This document shows, piece after piece, positions 9,700 through 18,370 of a DNA stretch of 64,000 nt; position 1 is the stretch's first letter; every line of letters begins with the position of its first letter. A model generated the notes under the pieces. It made no database searches and was not told the DNA's origin. It saw nothing but the letters and a program-made list of their open reading frames with translations. Source of the stretch: Syntrophomonas sp. (GTDB lineage: Bacteria; Bacillota; Syntrophomonadia; Syntrophomonadales; Syntrophomonadaceae); NCBI GenBank assembly GCA_016841425.1, contig JAENZE010000006.1, positions 132,362-196,361 of the forward strand, in the 5' to 3' direction. The position numbers and the translations under genes were made by a program.

Positions 9700-9772
9700 T
9701 TGAGTCAGAGAACGGTTTCTTTGGCACATTTTCTTCTTTAAAATAAATCAAAGCATCCGTTCTCTGACTCAA
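9700..9772. repeat. 16-bp inverted repeat, GAGAACGG family
   Basis: TTGAGTCAGAGAACGG at 9700-9715 is repeated in perfect inverted form at 9757-9772, with a 41-nt spacer, between the DUF177 gene and the ackA terminator. A related CAGAGAACGGTT occurs near 20958, so this belongs to a dispersed palindromic repeat family, not to a gene. Confidence 0.6.
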
Positions 9773-9776
9773 AAAT

Positions 9777-9811
9777 AAAAGTGAGGTGGGAGGGAATCCC
9801 ACCTCACTTTT
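9777..9811 (-). terminator. Intrinsic terminator after ackA
   Basis: A perfect 15-bp stem (AAAAGTGAGGTGGGA and its complement) with a 5-nt loop, followed on the minus strand by TTTTATTTTTG, just downstream of the ackA stop codon. A strong terminator for pta-ackA. Confidence 0.9.
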
Positions 9812-9821
9812 GTAAACGGAA

Positions 9822-11015
9822 TTACTTGGTAAGATTATAGGTGTCCCGGGCAATAACCAGCTCTTCATTAGTAGGTATAATGAAAATACGAATTTTAGAA
9901 TCTTCAGTTGCTACGTCGACTCTCTTGCCTCTGACATTATTCTTTTCTACATCCATTTTAATTCCCAGAGCATCCAGGTCTGCACAGATGTTGGCTCTAA
10001 CGTCTATACCATTTTCACCAACTCCAGCAGTAAAGATGATGCAGTCACAGCCATTCAGCTGGGCTATATATTTCCCAATATATCCTTTGATATTTTTGTA
10101 GTAAACATCTAAAGCAACCTGGGCTCTTTCATTACCTGATGCCGCAGCTTCCAACACATCCCGGAGGTCGTTGGATACTCCAGATAGTCCCAGCATACCC
10201 GATTTCTTATTGAAATAATTGTTGGCTTCTTGTGAATCCATGCCTAATTTATCCATAAGGAAAAATACTATAGCTGGATCTATGTCACCAGATCTGGTGC
10301 CCATAACCAATCCTTCCAATGGAGTAAAGCCCATGGAGGTTTCAACTACCTTACCATCCTTGATAGCAGCCATACTTGCTCCATTACCCAGATGCAGGGT
10401 GATGATCTTACATTCTTCATAAGGTTTGCCCAGCATGTCAGCAGCCTGATGGGCTACATAATAATGGGAAGTACCATGGAAACCATATCTTCTAATACGG
10501 AACTTCTCGTATGCTTCGTAAGGAATAGCATACATATAATGAGCGGGCTCCATAGTCTGATGGAAAGCAGTATCGAAAACTGCTACATGTTTTACATTGG
10601 GCATTAGTCTCTGGCAGGCATCAATCCCCATCAAATTAGGTGGGTTATGTAATGGAGCGATGTCAAAACAATCTCTGATTACTTTCTTAACTTGATCATC
10701 GATAACTACGGATGCTGCAAAAGCTTCTCCCCCGTGTACCACCCTGTGACCAACAGCCCCAATTTCATCCATGCTCTTAATGCAGCCGTATTCAGGGTTA
10801 ACCAGTACTTCAAGTACCAATTCCATGCCGGCGGTGTGATCCGGCAGGTCCTTTTTGATAACTACTTCGTCTTTGCCCAGCGGCTTATGCTCCAGAGTGC
10901 TGCCTGGAATACCTACCCGGTCTACCAGACCAACGGCCAATACTGATTCATCATTCATATCCATTACTTGATATTTAATTGATGAACTTCCCGCATTTAC
11001 TACTAAAACCTTCAT
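9822..11015 (-). CDS. ackA: Acetate kinase
   Basis: Converts acetyl phosphate and ADP to acetate and ATP, the substrate-level phosphorylation step of acetogenic fermentation. 397 residues, normal length. It opens with VVNAGSSSIKYQ (phosphate-binding region) and shows GHRVVHGGE, VFDTAFHQTM, RRYGFHGTSH and FTAGVGENG, the acetokinase signatures. It lies 80 nt downstream of pta and ends at a strong terminator. ATG start with GGGGAGG about 10 nt upstream. Confidence 0.97.
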   Translation of the reverse strand: MKVLVVNAGSSSIKYQVMDMNDESVLAVGLVDRVGIPGSTLEHKPLGKDEVVIKKDLPDHTAGMELVLEVLVNPEYGCIKSMDEIGAVGHRVVHGGEAFAASVVIDDQVKKVIRDCFDIAPLHNPPNLMGIDACQRLMPNVKHVAVFDTAFHQTMEPAHYMYAIPYEAYEKFRIRRYGFHGTSHYYVAHQAADMLGKPYEECKIITLHLGNGASMAAIKDGKVVETSMGFTPLEGLVMGTRSGDIDPAIVFFLMDKLGMDSQEANNYFNKKSGMLGLSGVSNDLRDVLEAAASGNERAQVALDVYYKNIKGYIGKYIAQLNGCDCIIFTAGVGENGIDVRANICADLDALGIKMDVEKNNVRGKRVDVATEDSKIRIFIIPTNEELVIARDTYNLTK

Positions 11016-11094
11016 TTCATTTCTACCTCCCCAAATAATACAGAATATTTAGCACAGGAGTTATATTTTTCTCCCTGCCTAGCCCTTTTTATTA

Positions 11095-12087
11095 TTATGC
11101 CTGCATAGCAGTCATAGCTACCACATTTACAATGTCTTCTACGCTGCATCCTCTGGACAGGTCATTAACAGGTTTAGCAATTCCCTGTAGGATAGGTCCA
11201 ACAGCTTCAGCCTTGGCCAGCCTCTGTACCAGCTTATATCCAATGTTACCTGCCTGAATATCCGGAAATACCAGCACATTACAGTCACCTGCAATATCGC
11301 TTCCCGGTGCTTTGGATGCCCCCACACTGGGTACGATAGCAGCGTCAAACTGAAACTCTCCATCAACTTTAAGTTCAGGGAATTTAGCTTTGGCAATATT
11401 GGTAGCCTCAACCACTTTGTCGACCAGTTCATGACTGGCACTGCCTTTGGTTGAGAATGATAACATGCCAACCTTGGGATCTTTGAATCCGCAAACATTA
11501 ACTGCTGTCGAAACTGAAGCCTTAGCAAATTCTGCCATTTGCTGTGCGGTAGGAACAATAGTAACTGCACAGTCAGCGAAAACAAACAAACCGTTTTCTC
11601 CAAATTCGCAGTTGGGTACTATCATAATAAATGCTCCAGAAACAGCTGAGATACCTGGAGCAGTTTTGATAATCTGGAGGGCCGGCCTTAATACATTGCC
11701 AGTAGTATTTTCAGCACCTGCTACCTCTCCATCTGCTTTACCCATCATAACCATCATAGAACCAAAATACAGCGGATCCAGCAAAGTTGCTGCAGCCTGA
11801 TCCATACTTACTCCCTTGTCTTTGCGCATTTCATAGAACGCTTGTACAAAATCATCTTTGAATGAAGCAGTGGCTGGATTGATAATCTCCGCTCCCGAAA
11901 TGTCAGCACCAAGTTTGCCAGCCAATCCTCTGATTGCACTTTCATCCCCTAGCAAAACTGGATTGGCTATCTTATTGTCGACGATGCCTTTGATTGCTTG
12001 AAGTGTTCTTTCTTCTGTTCCTTCGGGAAGAACTATTGTTTTCCCTTTGACTGCTGCTTTTTCCCTAATTTCAGCCAACAAACTCAT
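11095..12087 (-). CDS. pta: Phosphate acetyltransferase
   Basis: Interconverts acetyl-CoA and acetyl phosphate. 330 residues from the ATG at 12087 (GGGGGAGG 8 nt upstream; the frame extends six codons further). It is the single-domain short form: the sequence starts MSLLAEIREKA, and carries EGTEERTLQA, GAENTTGNVLRPALQI, MLSFSTKGSA and FPDIQAGNIGYKLVQR, typical of the PTA_PTB fold. No N-terminal regulatory domain. With ackA it forms the acetate/ATP branch; in a syntrophic fatty-acid oxidiser this would be the main ATP-yielding step (inference). Confidence 0.97.
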   Translation of the reverse strand: MSLLAEIREKAAVKGKTIVLPEGTEERTLQAIKGIVDNKIANPVLLGDESAIRGLAGKLGADISGAEIINPATASFKDDFVQAFYEMRKDKGVSMDQAAATLLDPLYFGSMMVMMGKADGEVAGAENTTGNVLRPALQIIKTAPGISAVSGAFIMIVPNCEFGENGLFVFADCAVTIVPTAQQMAEFAKASVSTAVNVCGFKDPKVGMLSFSTKGSASHELVDKVVEATNIAKAKFPELKVDGEFQFDAAIVPSVGASKAPGSDIAGDCNVLVFPDIQAGNIGYKLVQRLAKAEAVGPILQGIAKPVNDLSRGCSVEDIVNVVAMTAMQA

Positions 12088-12187
12088 GGTCTTAACCTCC
12101 CCCATTCTTTATCTTGTGATCGAAATTTGTATTAATTCCGCAATTCACATTCTTAGTTAATTCTAGCATAAATCAAAATATTAGTGG

Positions 12188-12201
12188 TAACATTTATGTT
12201 A
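12188..12201. promoter_or_regulatory. Small palindrome between pta and tmcAL
   Basis: TAACAT-TT-ATGTTA lies midway between the divergent pta and tmcAL genes, about 35 nt upstream of the tmcAL start. It could be an operator for either gene; no regulator is identified, and AT-rich chance occurrence is possible. Confidence 0.25.
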
Positions 12202-12235
12202 CTATTATCACATAAATATTTACAGGAGAATATCT

Positions 12236-13489
12236 ATGCAGGTACTTGGAATTATCGCTGAATATAACCCATTTCACAATGGGCACCTATATTTAATTGA
12301 AGAAGCTAGAAAAAGGCAGCATTTCGATGCTGTATTAAGCATCATGAGCGGAAACTTCGTGCAGCGTGGAGAACCAGCAGTATGCAGCAAATGGGATCGA
12401 GCAGAAATGGCATTGCGAAGCGGAGTGGACCTGGTTATTGAACTGCCCTTTATTTATGCGGTGAGAAGCGCCTATTATTTTGCCCGGGGTGCGATCGAAT
12501 CTCTATATAGAACCGGAATAGTATCACACCTGGCTTTTGGAAGTGAATCCGGAAACCTGGAACAGTTACAAGATATAGCCAAAATTATAACTAACGAACC
12601 CGAAGATTACAAATTCATTTTGAAGCAAAAACTAGCCCTGGGTTTAAGTTATCCAGCTGCACGAGCCAGAGCTCTTCATGATTACCTGGGACATAACAGC
12701 TTAGAAATGGAAGGTTTGCTTTCTGGGCCTAATAATATTCTAGCCCTGGAATATTTAAGGGTTATCGAAGAAATGAATCTCCCTCTTAAACCACTCACTA
12801 TCAGCAGGAAAGGCCAGGGATACCATGACTCAAGCTTATCAACGCCAACCCTGGCCAGTGCCACTGCTATCCGCAGAGCCCTGTTTGAACACCAGAACTT
12901 TGAGGATATTCAGGTCAATATGCCCTGGGCTAGCTGGGAAGTACTGCGTCAGGCGATTAACTCCGGCCAGGCCCCGGTTCTGTCCGACTCCCTGGAGCAG
13001 GCTATTTTAAGCAGATTACGCACCTTATCTATACATGAAATACGGCAGCTGTATGAGGTGACAGAAGGTTTGGAATTTCGAATCTTCGAGGCGTCCAGAA
13101 GCTGTGGAACTCTGGCTGGCCTGCGGCAGCATATAAAATCCCGGCGCTACAGCCTTACCAGAATTAGACGCATACTGCTATACAGTATTTTCGGAGTGAA
13201 GAGCTCCCTGGTTGATGAGTTCGATAAAGCAGGTCCTGCTTATCTTCATATCCTGGGTTTCTCCAATCGGGGTAAACAGATCTTGAAGGAAATTAACCAT
13301 CGCAGCAGTCTACAAGTCTTAAATCGAGGCAAGGACGTTAAAAGCTTCTACGAGGAGAACAAAGGATACCCCTCCGGGTATATGCTTGATCTGGATATCA
13401 AGGCTACTGATATCTACAGCCTGCTTTTACCAGATCCTGGTGCCAGAATTGGTGCCAGGGATTATACTACATCACCTGTCAGGGTGTGA
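12236..13489 (+). CDS. tmcAL: tRNA(Met) cytidine acetate ligase
   Basis: The family (formerly YlbM) activates acetate with ATP to acetyl-AMP and N4-acetylates the wobble cytidine of elongator tRNA-Met. 417 residues. The nucleotidyltransferase motif NPFHNGH (H14, H17) sits near the N-terminus, followed by SGNFVQRGEPA and GVDLVIELPF, which are diagnostic of the family. ATG start with AGGAG upstream. It diverges from pta-ackA, which make acetate and ATP, and its 3' end overlaps the convergent patatin gene by 18 nt. Confidence 0.93.
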   Translation: MQVLGIIAEYNPFHNGHLYLIEEARKRQHFDAVLSIMSGNFVQRGEPAVCSKWDRAEMALRSGVDLVIELPFIYAVRSAYYFARGAIESLYRTGIVSHLAFGSESGNLEQLQDIAKIITNEPEDYKFILKQKLALGLSYPAARARALHDYLGHNSLEMEGLLSGPNNILALEYLRVIEEMNLPLKPLTISRKGQGYHDSSLSTPTLASATAIRRALFEHQNFEDIQVNMPWASWEVLRQAINSGQAPVLSDSLEQAILSRLRTLSIHEIRQLYEVTEGLEFRIFEASRSCGTLAGLRQHIKSRRYSLTRIRRILLYSIFGVKSSLVDEFDKAGPAYLHILGFSNRGKQILKEINHRSSLQVLNRGKDVKSFYEENKGYPSGYMLDLDIKATDIYSLLLPDPGARIGARDYTTSPVRV

Positions 13490-14287
13490 CCTGGCAACTT
13501 GATTCCGTGCCTGGCCAAGTTCGATTAGTTCTTTTATGTCGGGAATTTTTGCCAGAGCAGCTTCCCTGCCTAGTTCTATCAGTTCAGAGGTTTTATCAAA
13601 GTCCCACGAATTATAAGCTGCTACAGCCGGTTGGATGAGTATATCCGAAATATTGTTTATAGTCTGCAGCTGCTGGTTCTCCATGATATCCAGAGTGGTC
13701 AGAATAACATCCAAGGTATTCCTAATAACAATTTCTTTACCGTTACCGAATTTCACGTCTACCGCAATAATAAGATCGGCACCCAGCTTGGCAGCAGCTT
13801 CTACCGGCACCCGTTCAGTAACCGCGCCATCCACCAGCAGCATATCGTCTTTTTGAACCGGCCTGAATATTCCCGGGATCGATATACTGGCTCGAATGGC
13901 CTCGGCGACTATTCCTTCTTGTAAAATCACACTGGCGCCCGTATAGAGGTCGGTTGCCACCATATATACCGGCATTGATAATTCGTTAAAGGTGCTGTTT
14001 TTGGTCAATAACTTTAAAAATTCATTAAGCTTAGTCCCGTTGATAAGACCCATATGGGGAACCTTGAGCTCAAAAAATCTGCCTATATCTATGTGTTCGA
14101 ATATCTTCCCCAGCATTTTAATATCAGTGCCACAGCTGTAAATGCCTCCAATCATGGCCCCCATACTGCTTCCTACTATAAAATCAAATGGGACATGATT
14201 CTCCTCTAATACCTGCAGAACCCCGATGTGAGCCAATCCTCTAGCACTACCTGCACCTAAAACCAATGCTATTCCAGGTTTCTCCAT
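13472..14287 (-). CDS. Patatin-like phospholipase
   Basis: Probable lipid acyl hydrolase of the RssA/YlbK type. 271 residues from the ATG at 14287, which has GGAGGTGA about 8 nt upstream. It shows the oxyanion-loop GAGSARG (residues 11-17), the nucleophile elbow GSSMG (Ser41) and LLVDGAVTERVP with the catalytic Asp in DGA. No signal peptide, so it probably acts in the cytoplasm or at the inner face of the membrane. The ylbM-ylbK-ylbJ neighbourhood seen in Bacillus is kept here in altered orientation. Confidence 0.88.
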   Translation of the reverse strand: MEKPGIALVLGAGSARGLAHIGVLQVLEENHVPFDFIVGSSMGAMIGGIYSCGTDIKMLGKIFEHIDIGRFFELKVPHMGLINGTKLNEFLKLLTKNSTFNELSMPVYMVATDLYTGASVILQEGIVAEAIRASISIPGIFRPVQKDDMLLVDGAVTERVPVEAAAKLGADLIIAVDVKFGNGKEIVIRNTLDVILTTLDIMENQQLQTINNISDILIQPAVAAYNSWDFDKTSELIELGREAALAKIPDIKELIELGQARNQVARSHPDR

Positions 14288-14421
14288 TATTTCCCTCACC
14301 TCCAGGTTGTTTGATAACACTGAAGTGTCATAATACCAACATCGCATGTACTTCTATCTATATCTATAGCATACATATGTAGGGATGAAAATAGTCCCTT
14401 CAATTAGAAAATAACTTTCCT

Positions 14422-14594
<173 letters not shown>

Positions 14595-14665
14595 TTGCCA
14601 ATTCTCATAAGTGGTTGTGGCCCCTGGTCACGGGGGAATAAAAGTCACCAGAAGGAGTTGCTGTC

Positions 14666-15844
14666 TTGAACACTTACAGCCGTATGTTTTTCCTGTGCAT
14701 AATAGTTATCTTAACCTTGTTCATGATCATTAATCCATATGAAACCGTAAATGCAGCCGGTCAGGGCTTTGAATTGTGGTATTCAGTTATCGTACCTGCC
14801 CTTTTGCCTTTTTTTATAGCCGCAGACCTCCTAATCAGCCTGGGGTTTGCTCAATTTCTGGGAGTAATTCTAGAACCGGTCATGCGCCCCCTTTTTAAAC
14901 TGCCTGGTTGTTCTTCCCTGGTGGTAGCTATAGGGTTCACTTCCGGGTTTCCCATCGGGGCCATCTTAACCAGACGGCTGTATGACGATAAAATGATAAC
15001 TGGATCTGATGCTGAGCGTCTAGTGTCTTTTACCAACAATTCCAGCCCCTTGTTCATACTAGGCGCAGTAGGAGTAGGAATGTTCAACTCCCCTATGCTG
15101 GGCTGTCTTCTGGCCGCATCTCACTATCTTGCTAACCTTTTGGTAGGATTGATATGGGGTTTAACAGCCCCTCCTCGGCTGCCCCCCAAGAAAACCGCCC
15201 CCGGACGGCTTTTGTATGAGGCTTTTAAAACGCTGGCTGAGAATAAAGCTGATGAAAAAACTCCCGGCAGGCTTCTCAGTGATTCTATTAAAAACGCCGT
15301 CAATAATATATTGGCCATAGCCGGATTTATCATAATTTTTTCAGTCTTAACCCGGATGCTCTCTGTATGGGGCATCATGCACTTCCTGGCCGTATTTTGG
15401 AGTAAAATACTTTTCTTCCTCAACCTTCCCTACCAAGCTGCCTTTGGAATAGGAATGGGAATGTTCGAAATAACTATAGGATCAAAATCTATAACTGCTG
15501 CTGCCAGCCATGATATTCTGGATCAACTGCTGGCGGTGAGCATGGTGCTGGCATTCAGTGGTTTTTCTATAATAGCTCAGGTCATGGGCATAGTTGCAGG
15601 AATGCCTGTTCGCCTCTCTTTTTACTTGAAATCCCGCCTGATGCAGATGCTTTTTTCTTTGATAATTACCTGGGCTGGATACCGTTTGTTTTTCGAGAAC
15701 GGCACCGCCTTCACTCTTGCACTGCCAATTGAAAAAGCTCTCTACTCTGTCAATGCCTGGCAAATCTCACTGTGGTGCATGCTGATTAGCTTTATCATTA
15801 TATTAATAATGCTGATATTCAGCCTCATTCAGACCATTAAATAG
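14666..15844 (+). CDS. ylbJ: Sporulation integral membrane protein YlbJ
   Basis: A 392-residue polytopic membrane protein with about eight or more hydrophobic segments and the nucleoside-recognition/Gate-type motifs FTSGFPIGAILTRRLYDD and SFTNNSSPLFILGAVGVG that mark YlbJ. In Bacillus YlbJ is made under SigE in the mother cell and needed for spore cortex formation. TTG start at 14666, with GAAGGAG 8 nt upstream. Its end overlaps the convergent coiled-coil gene by 8 nt. Confidence 0.9.
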   Translation: MNTYSRMFFLCIIVILTLFMIINPYETVNAAGQGFELWYSVIVPALLPFFIAADLLISLGFAQFLGVILEPVMRPLFKLPGCSSLVVAIGFTSGFPIGAILTRRLYDDKMITGSDAERLVSFTNNSSPLFILGAVGVGMFNSPMLGCLLAASHYLANLLVGLIWGLTAPPRLPPKKTAPGRLLYEAFKTLAENKADEKTPGRLLSDSIKNAVNNILAIAGFIIIFSVLTRMLSVWGIMHFLAVFWSKILFFLNLPYQAAFGIGMGMFEITIGSKSITAAASHDILDQLLAVSMVLAFSGFSIIAQVMGIVAGMPVRLSFYLKSRLMQMLFSLIITWAGYRLFFENGTAFTLALPIEKALYSVNAWQISLWCMLISFIIILIMLIFSLIQTIK

Positions 15845-16304
15845 TCCCCTTTTCAATTTCCCTGCGCAGTTCATCTTTGCCCTGACTTATAGTATCCAAG
15901 CTCCGGTTTAATACCATTTCCACATGAGTAAGAATCTGTTTAGCGTATTCATTTGCTTCCTTACGTATATCCGAGGCTACTTCTTCGGCACGATTCACAA
16001 TATCTTCGGCCATTTTAACTGCATTACGGGTAATCTCATTGTCATCCACCATGCGAGCTACCTTGTCCCTTGACTCATCTACATACTGATCTGCCTGGTG
16101 GCAGGCATCCTTAATAATCCTCTCCTTTTCTGATATGACCAGTCTAGCCGTCTCCAGTTCCTCGGGCATGATCGCTCTGATTCGATCTAGCCGGTCCAGG
16201 AAATCGTTGCTGTCAATAACAATCTTTCCACTGGATAACGGGACCTTTTTCCCTTCTTTTACCATTAATTCAAGATCATCCAGTATTCTGTATATTTCCA
16301 TCAT
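15837..16304 (-). CDS. Coiled-coil ATPase-B-like protein downstream of rsmD
   Basis: A 155-residue soluble protein, almost entirely helical and charged (RAIMPEELETARLVISEKER then repeated KxxAxxIVxxAEEVAxxI patterns), resembling the hypothetical proteins annotated as ATPase or DivIVA-like beside rsmD/coaD in Clostridia. There is no membrane segment, so it is not a true F0 b subunit. It is coupled to rsmD by a 4-nt overlap. Function unknown. Confidence 0.7.
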   Translation of the reverse strand: MMEIYRILDDLELMVKEGKKVPLSSGKIVIDSNDFLDRLDRIRAIMPEELETARLVISEKERIIKDACHQADQYVDESRDKVARMVDDNEITRNAVKMAEDIVNRAEEVASDIRKEANEYAKQILTHVEMVLNRSLDTISQGKDELRREIEKGTI

Positions 16305-16876
16305 ATGCTAACATCCTCCTCATTTATATTATAATAATGCAAGGTGGACTCACCGTAATCGTTTGCCCGAAATTTCTTCAGGTTTTTCAAGTCCTCAGGC
16401 AGTATCATTTTGCGGCGAGTACGTATAATAATCTTGCCCTGATAATCTATAATGCCTGTTTCATCCATCCGATGCATGATTCTGCCAAATATATCCTCAT
16501 CTGTAAATGGGGGGTCTATATATATAAAATCGAATTCGACTCCTCTCTTCTGCAGGATGTCAACTGCTTTAAATACATCATTTCGGTGAATTTCATATAG
16601 TTTCCTGTCAAACCCGCAGCTTTCCAGGTTGGTTTTTATAACTCCAGTTGCCCTGGCATCCCGGTCAATAAAGACAACCATGGCCGCTCCCCTGCTGAGT
16701 GCCTCGATACCTATACTACCACTGCCGGCAAACAAGTCTAAAAATCTAGAACCTCCCACAGCAAAACCTAATACGTTGAAAAGTGCTTCTTTCACCATAT
16801 CGGTTACCGGTCTGGTAGTCATCCCCGGGGGGGCCTTTAAGCGCTTGCCCTTGGCAGTTCCTGAAATAACCCTCAA
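16301..16876 (-). CDS. rsmD: 16S rRNA (guanine(966)-N2)-methyltransferase RsmD
   Basis: SAM-dependent methyltransferase for 16S rRNA G966. The start is the TTG at 16876, which gives the family-typical MRVISGTAKGKRL opening and has AAAGGTG upstream; a GTG three codons earlier is possible. SAM motif LDLFAGSGSIGIEALSRG and catalytic FIYIDPPF are visible. 191 residues. Usually followed by coaD in Firmicutes; here coaD is about 11 kb away. Confidence 0.92.
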   Translation of the reverse strand: MRVISGTAKGKRLKAPPGMTTRPVTDMVKEALFNVLGFAVGGSRFLDLFAGSGSIGIEALSRGAAMVVFIDRDARATGVIKTNLESCGFDRKLYEIHRNDVFKAVDILQKRGVEFDFIYIDPPFTDEDIFGRIMHRMDETGIIDYQGKIIIRTRRKMILPEDLKNLKKFRANDYGESTLHYYNINEEDVSI

Positions 16877-17048
16877 ATGCTTCACCTTTTCTTTTCATCA
16901 TAATCTGCCACTTATTTCTAATATTTTATCATAAATTTTTTTTAAAATACTGTATATAATCTGCAATTAGAGGCAATCATATTAGTACCAGATAAAGATT
17001 CTGGTAAACAAACCCTCCCCAACAACTTTACAAAATTCTCCTCTCCCC

Positions 17049-17077
17049 AAAATGGCGGTCTTTTAGATCGCCATTTT
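17049..17077. terminator. Orphan terminator-like hairpin between rsmD and gpr
   Basis: AAAATGGCGGTC and GATCGCCATTTT form a 12-bp stem with one G-T mismatch and a 5-nt loop, followed by T-rich sequence on both sides. It lies between divergently transcribed genes, where no transcript should end, so it may be a remnant of a lost gene or an upstream-transcript block. Confidence 0.45.
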
Positions 17078-17120
17078 AATTTCACCCAATATCTTAACAC
17101 TTAATTTTCACTGATTATTT

Positions 17121-17150
17121 GCATAATTATATTGTTTTGTATGGAGAATA
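17121..17150 (+). promoter_or_regulatory. Possible forespore (SigF/SigG-type) promoter of gpr
   Basis: GCATA, 17 nt, then GGAGAATA lies about 20-50 nt before the gpr start; the -35 fits the SigF/SigG pattern, the -10 only loosely. Expected from the known forespore control of gpr, but weak on sequence alone. Confidence 0.3.
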
Positions 17151-17171
17151 GACTTGAGGAGGTAATGAATT

Positions 17172-18131
17172 ATGAAAACAACAATTGAAGAGTTCAAGCT
17201 GCATATTGATCTGGCCGTTGAAGCACGTGATTTAGCCAGAGGAACAGCTGATGTTGAAGTCGAAGGGGTAGAAGAAAAAATTGAGACCTTGGAACACCTG
17301 AAAATTACTACCATAAATATCCTAAATAATACTGGTGCGAGCAAGGTTGGTAAACCAGTAGGTACTTACATCACTATTGAGACTCCCCCTCTAAAAATCA
17401 ATGACCCTTTTGTTAATGATGAAGTAATACAGGCAGTAGAGAAATGCATGACTGTTCTCACCGCAGGAAAACTAAATCCAGGAGACCTGGTTTTAATGGT
17501 AGGATTGGGTAACTGGCGAGCTACACCAGATGCACTGGGGCCAAAATTTATAGAATACAGTCCCATAACCAGGCAGTACCATGAATTTGCTCCCGATGCA
17601 CTGGTTGAGGGCATGCGGCCTGTTTGCGGCATCGCCCCGGGAGTACTGGGTATTACCGGACTAGAAACCTTTGAGGTTATAAAAGGTACGATAGATAATA
17701 TCAGGCCTGCCCTGATGGTGGTAGTTGATGCACTGGCAGCCCAGAATGTTGATCGCATCGGGACTACCATACAGATGTCAAATACCGGTATCCAACCCGG
17801 AGCTGGAGTTGGAAATGCCAGACATGCACTAACGGAGGAAGAACTAGGCCTGCCAGTTATTGCCATTGGCTGTCCTACTATAGTAAGTGCTTCAATTATT
17901 GCCACTCAGGCCATCAAAGAATTTTGCACTAGCAGCGGTGCTATGTATAATGAATCAGTATCCAGCGAAAGCGTCAAATCTATCCTTTCTCGTTTTGGCG
18001 GTAGTCTGGCAGTAACTCCCAAAGAAATTGATGATATTATCGAATACACCTCCAAAACCATTTCCATGGGAGTTGCCCACTCGCTGTTCCCGGGTATATC
18101 CCGAGAGCAACTGGAACTTTACACAACTTAA
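17172..18131 (+). CDS. gpr: Germination protease GPR
   Basis: Peptidase family A25 enzyme that degrades alpha/beta SASPs during spore germination. 319 residues. The N-terminal HIDLAVEAR resembles both the pro-peptide processing site of GPR (cut expected around D13/L14) and the SASP target. Conserved stretches GLGNWRATPDALGP, PVCGIAPGVLGITG, VVDALAAQNVDRIGTTIQ and NTGIQPGAGVGN are present. ATG start with GAGGAGG upstream. The SASP gene, its expected substrate, lies immediately beyond a palindrome. Confidence 0.96.
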   Translation: MKTTIEEFKLHIDLAVEARDLARGTADVEVEGVEEKIETLEHLKITTINILNNTGASKVGKPVGTYITIETPPLKINDPFVNDEVIQAVEKCMTVLTAGKLNPGDLVLMVGLGNWRATPDALGPKFIEYSPITRQYHEFAPDALVEGMRPVCGIAPGVLGITGLETFEVIKGTIDNIRPALMVVVDALAAQNVDRIGTTIQMSNTGIQPGAGVGNARHALTEEELGLPVIAIGCPTIVSASIIATQAIKEFCTSSGAMYNESVSSESVKSILSRFGGSLAVTPKEIDDIIEYTSKTISMGVAHSLFPGISREQLELYTT

Positions 18132-18153
18132 TAGATGACCCTACGCCACGTAC

Positions 18154-18252
18154 GCCACGGGGACAACGCCACGGGGACAGGTTCCCTGGCCCACCTGATA
18201 TCCAACTTAGGGTGGGCCAGGGAACCTGTCCCCGTGGCGTTGTCCCCGTGGC
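18154..18252. repeat. Perfect 42-bp-arm palindrome (GGGGACAGGTTCC type)
   Basis: GCCACGGGGACAACGCCACG opens a 42-bp arm (18154-18195) that is repeated exactly in inverted form at 18211-18252, with a 15-nt loop. The arm itself contains two GCCACGGGGACA units, and partial further copies flank it on both sides. It resembles REP/BIME-type palindromes moved by RAYT (TnpA-REP) transposases; no such gene is in the window. It may also stop gpr transcription. Confidence 0.85.
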
Positions 18253-18301
18253 ATCCCCGTGGCACATTTTGGAACCGTTCCCAACTGTCATCAAAAATGA
18301 A

Positions 18302-18336
18302 AACAAGCGGATATTTGTGTAAATAATCCGCTTGTT
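18302..18336. terminator. Terminator between gpr and SASP gene
   Basis: AACAAGCGGAT and ATCCGCTTGTT form a perfect 11-bp stem with a 13-nt loop, placed downstream of the SASP gene (minus strand) and 3' of gpr. Suited to ending either convergent transcript. Confidence 0.6.
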
Positions 18337-18370
18337 AAGAGTAGTATGATTAGTCAATCAAGTTATATTA

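Noticed and set aside
9656-9868. Minus-strand 70-codon frame between ackA and DUF177
   Set aside because: It runs through the ackA 3' end and its terminator in another frame, and has no ribosome site.
11139-11603. 154-codon minus-strand frame inside pta
   Set aside because: Shadow of the well-supported pta gene in another frame.
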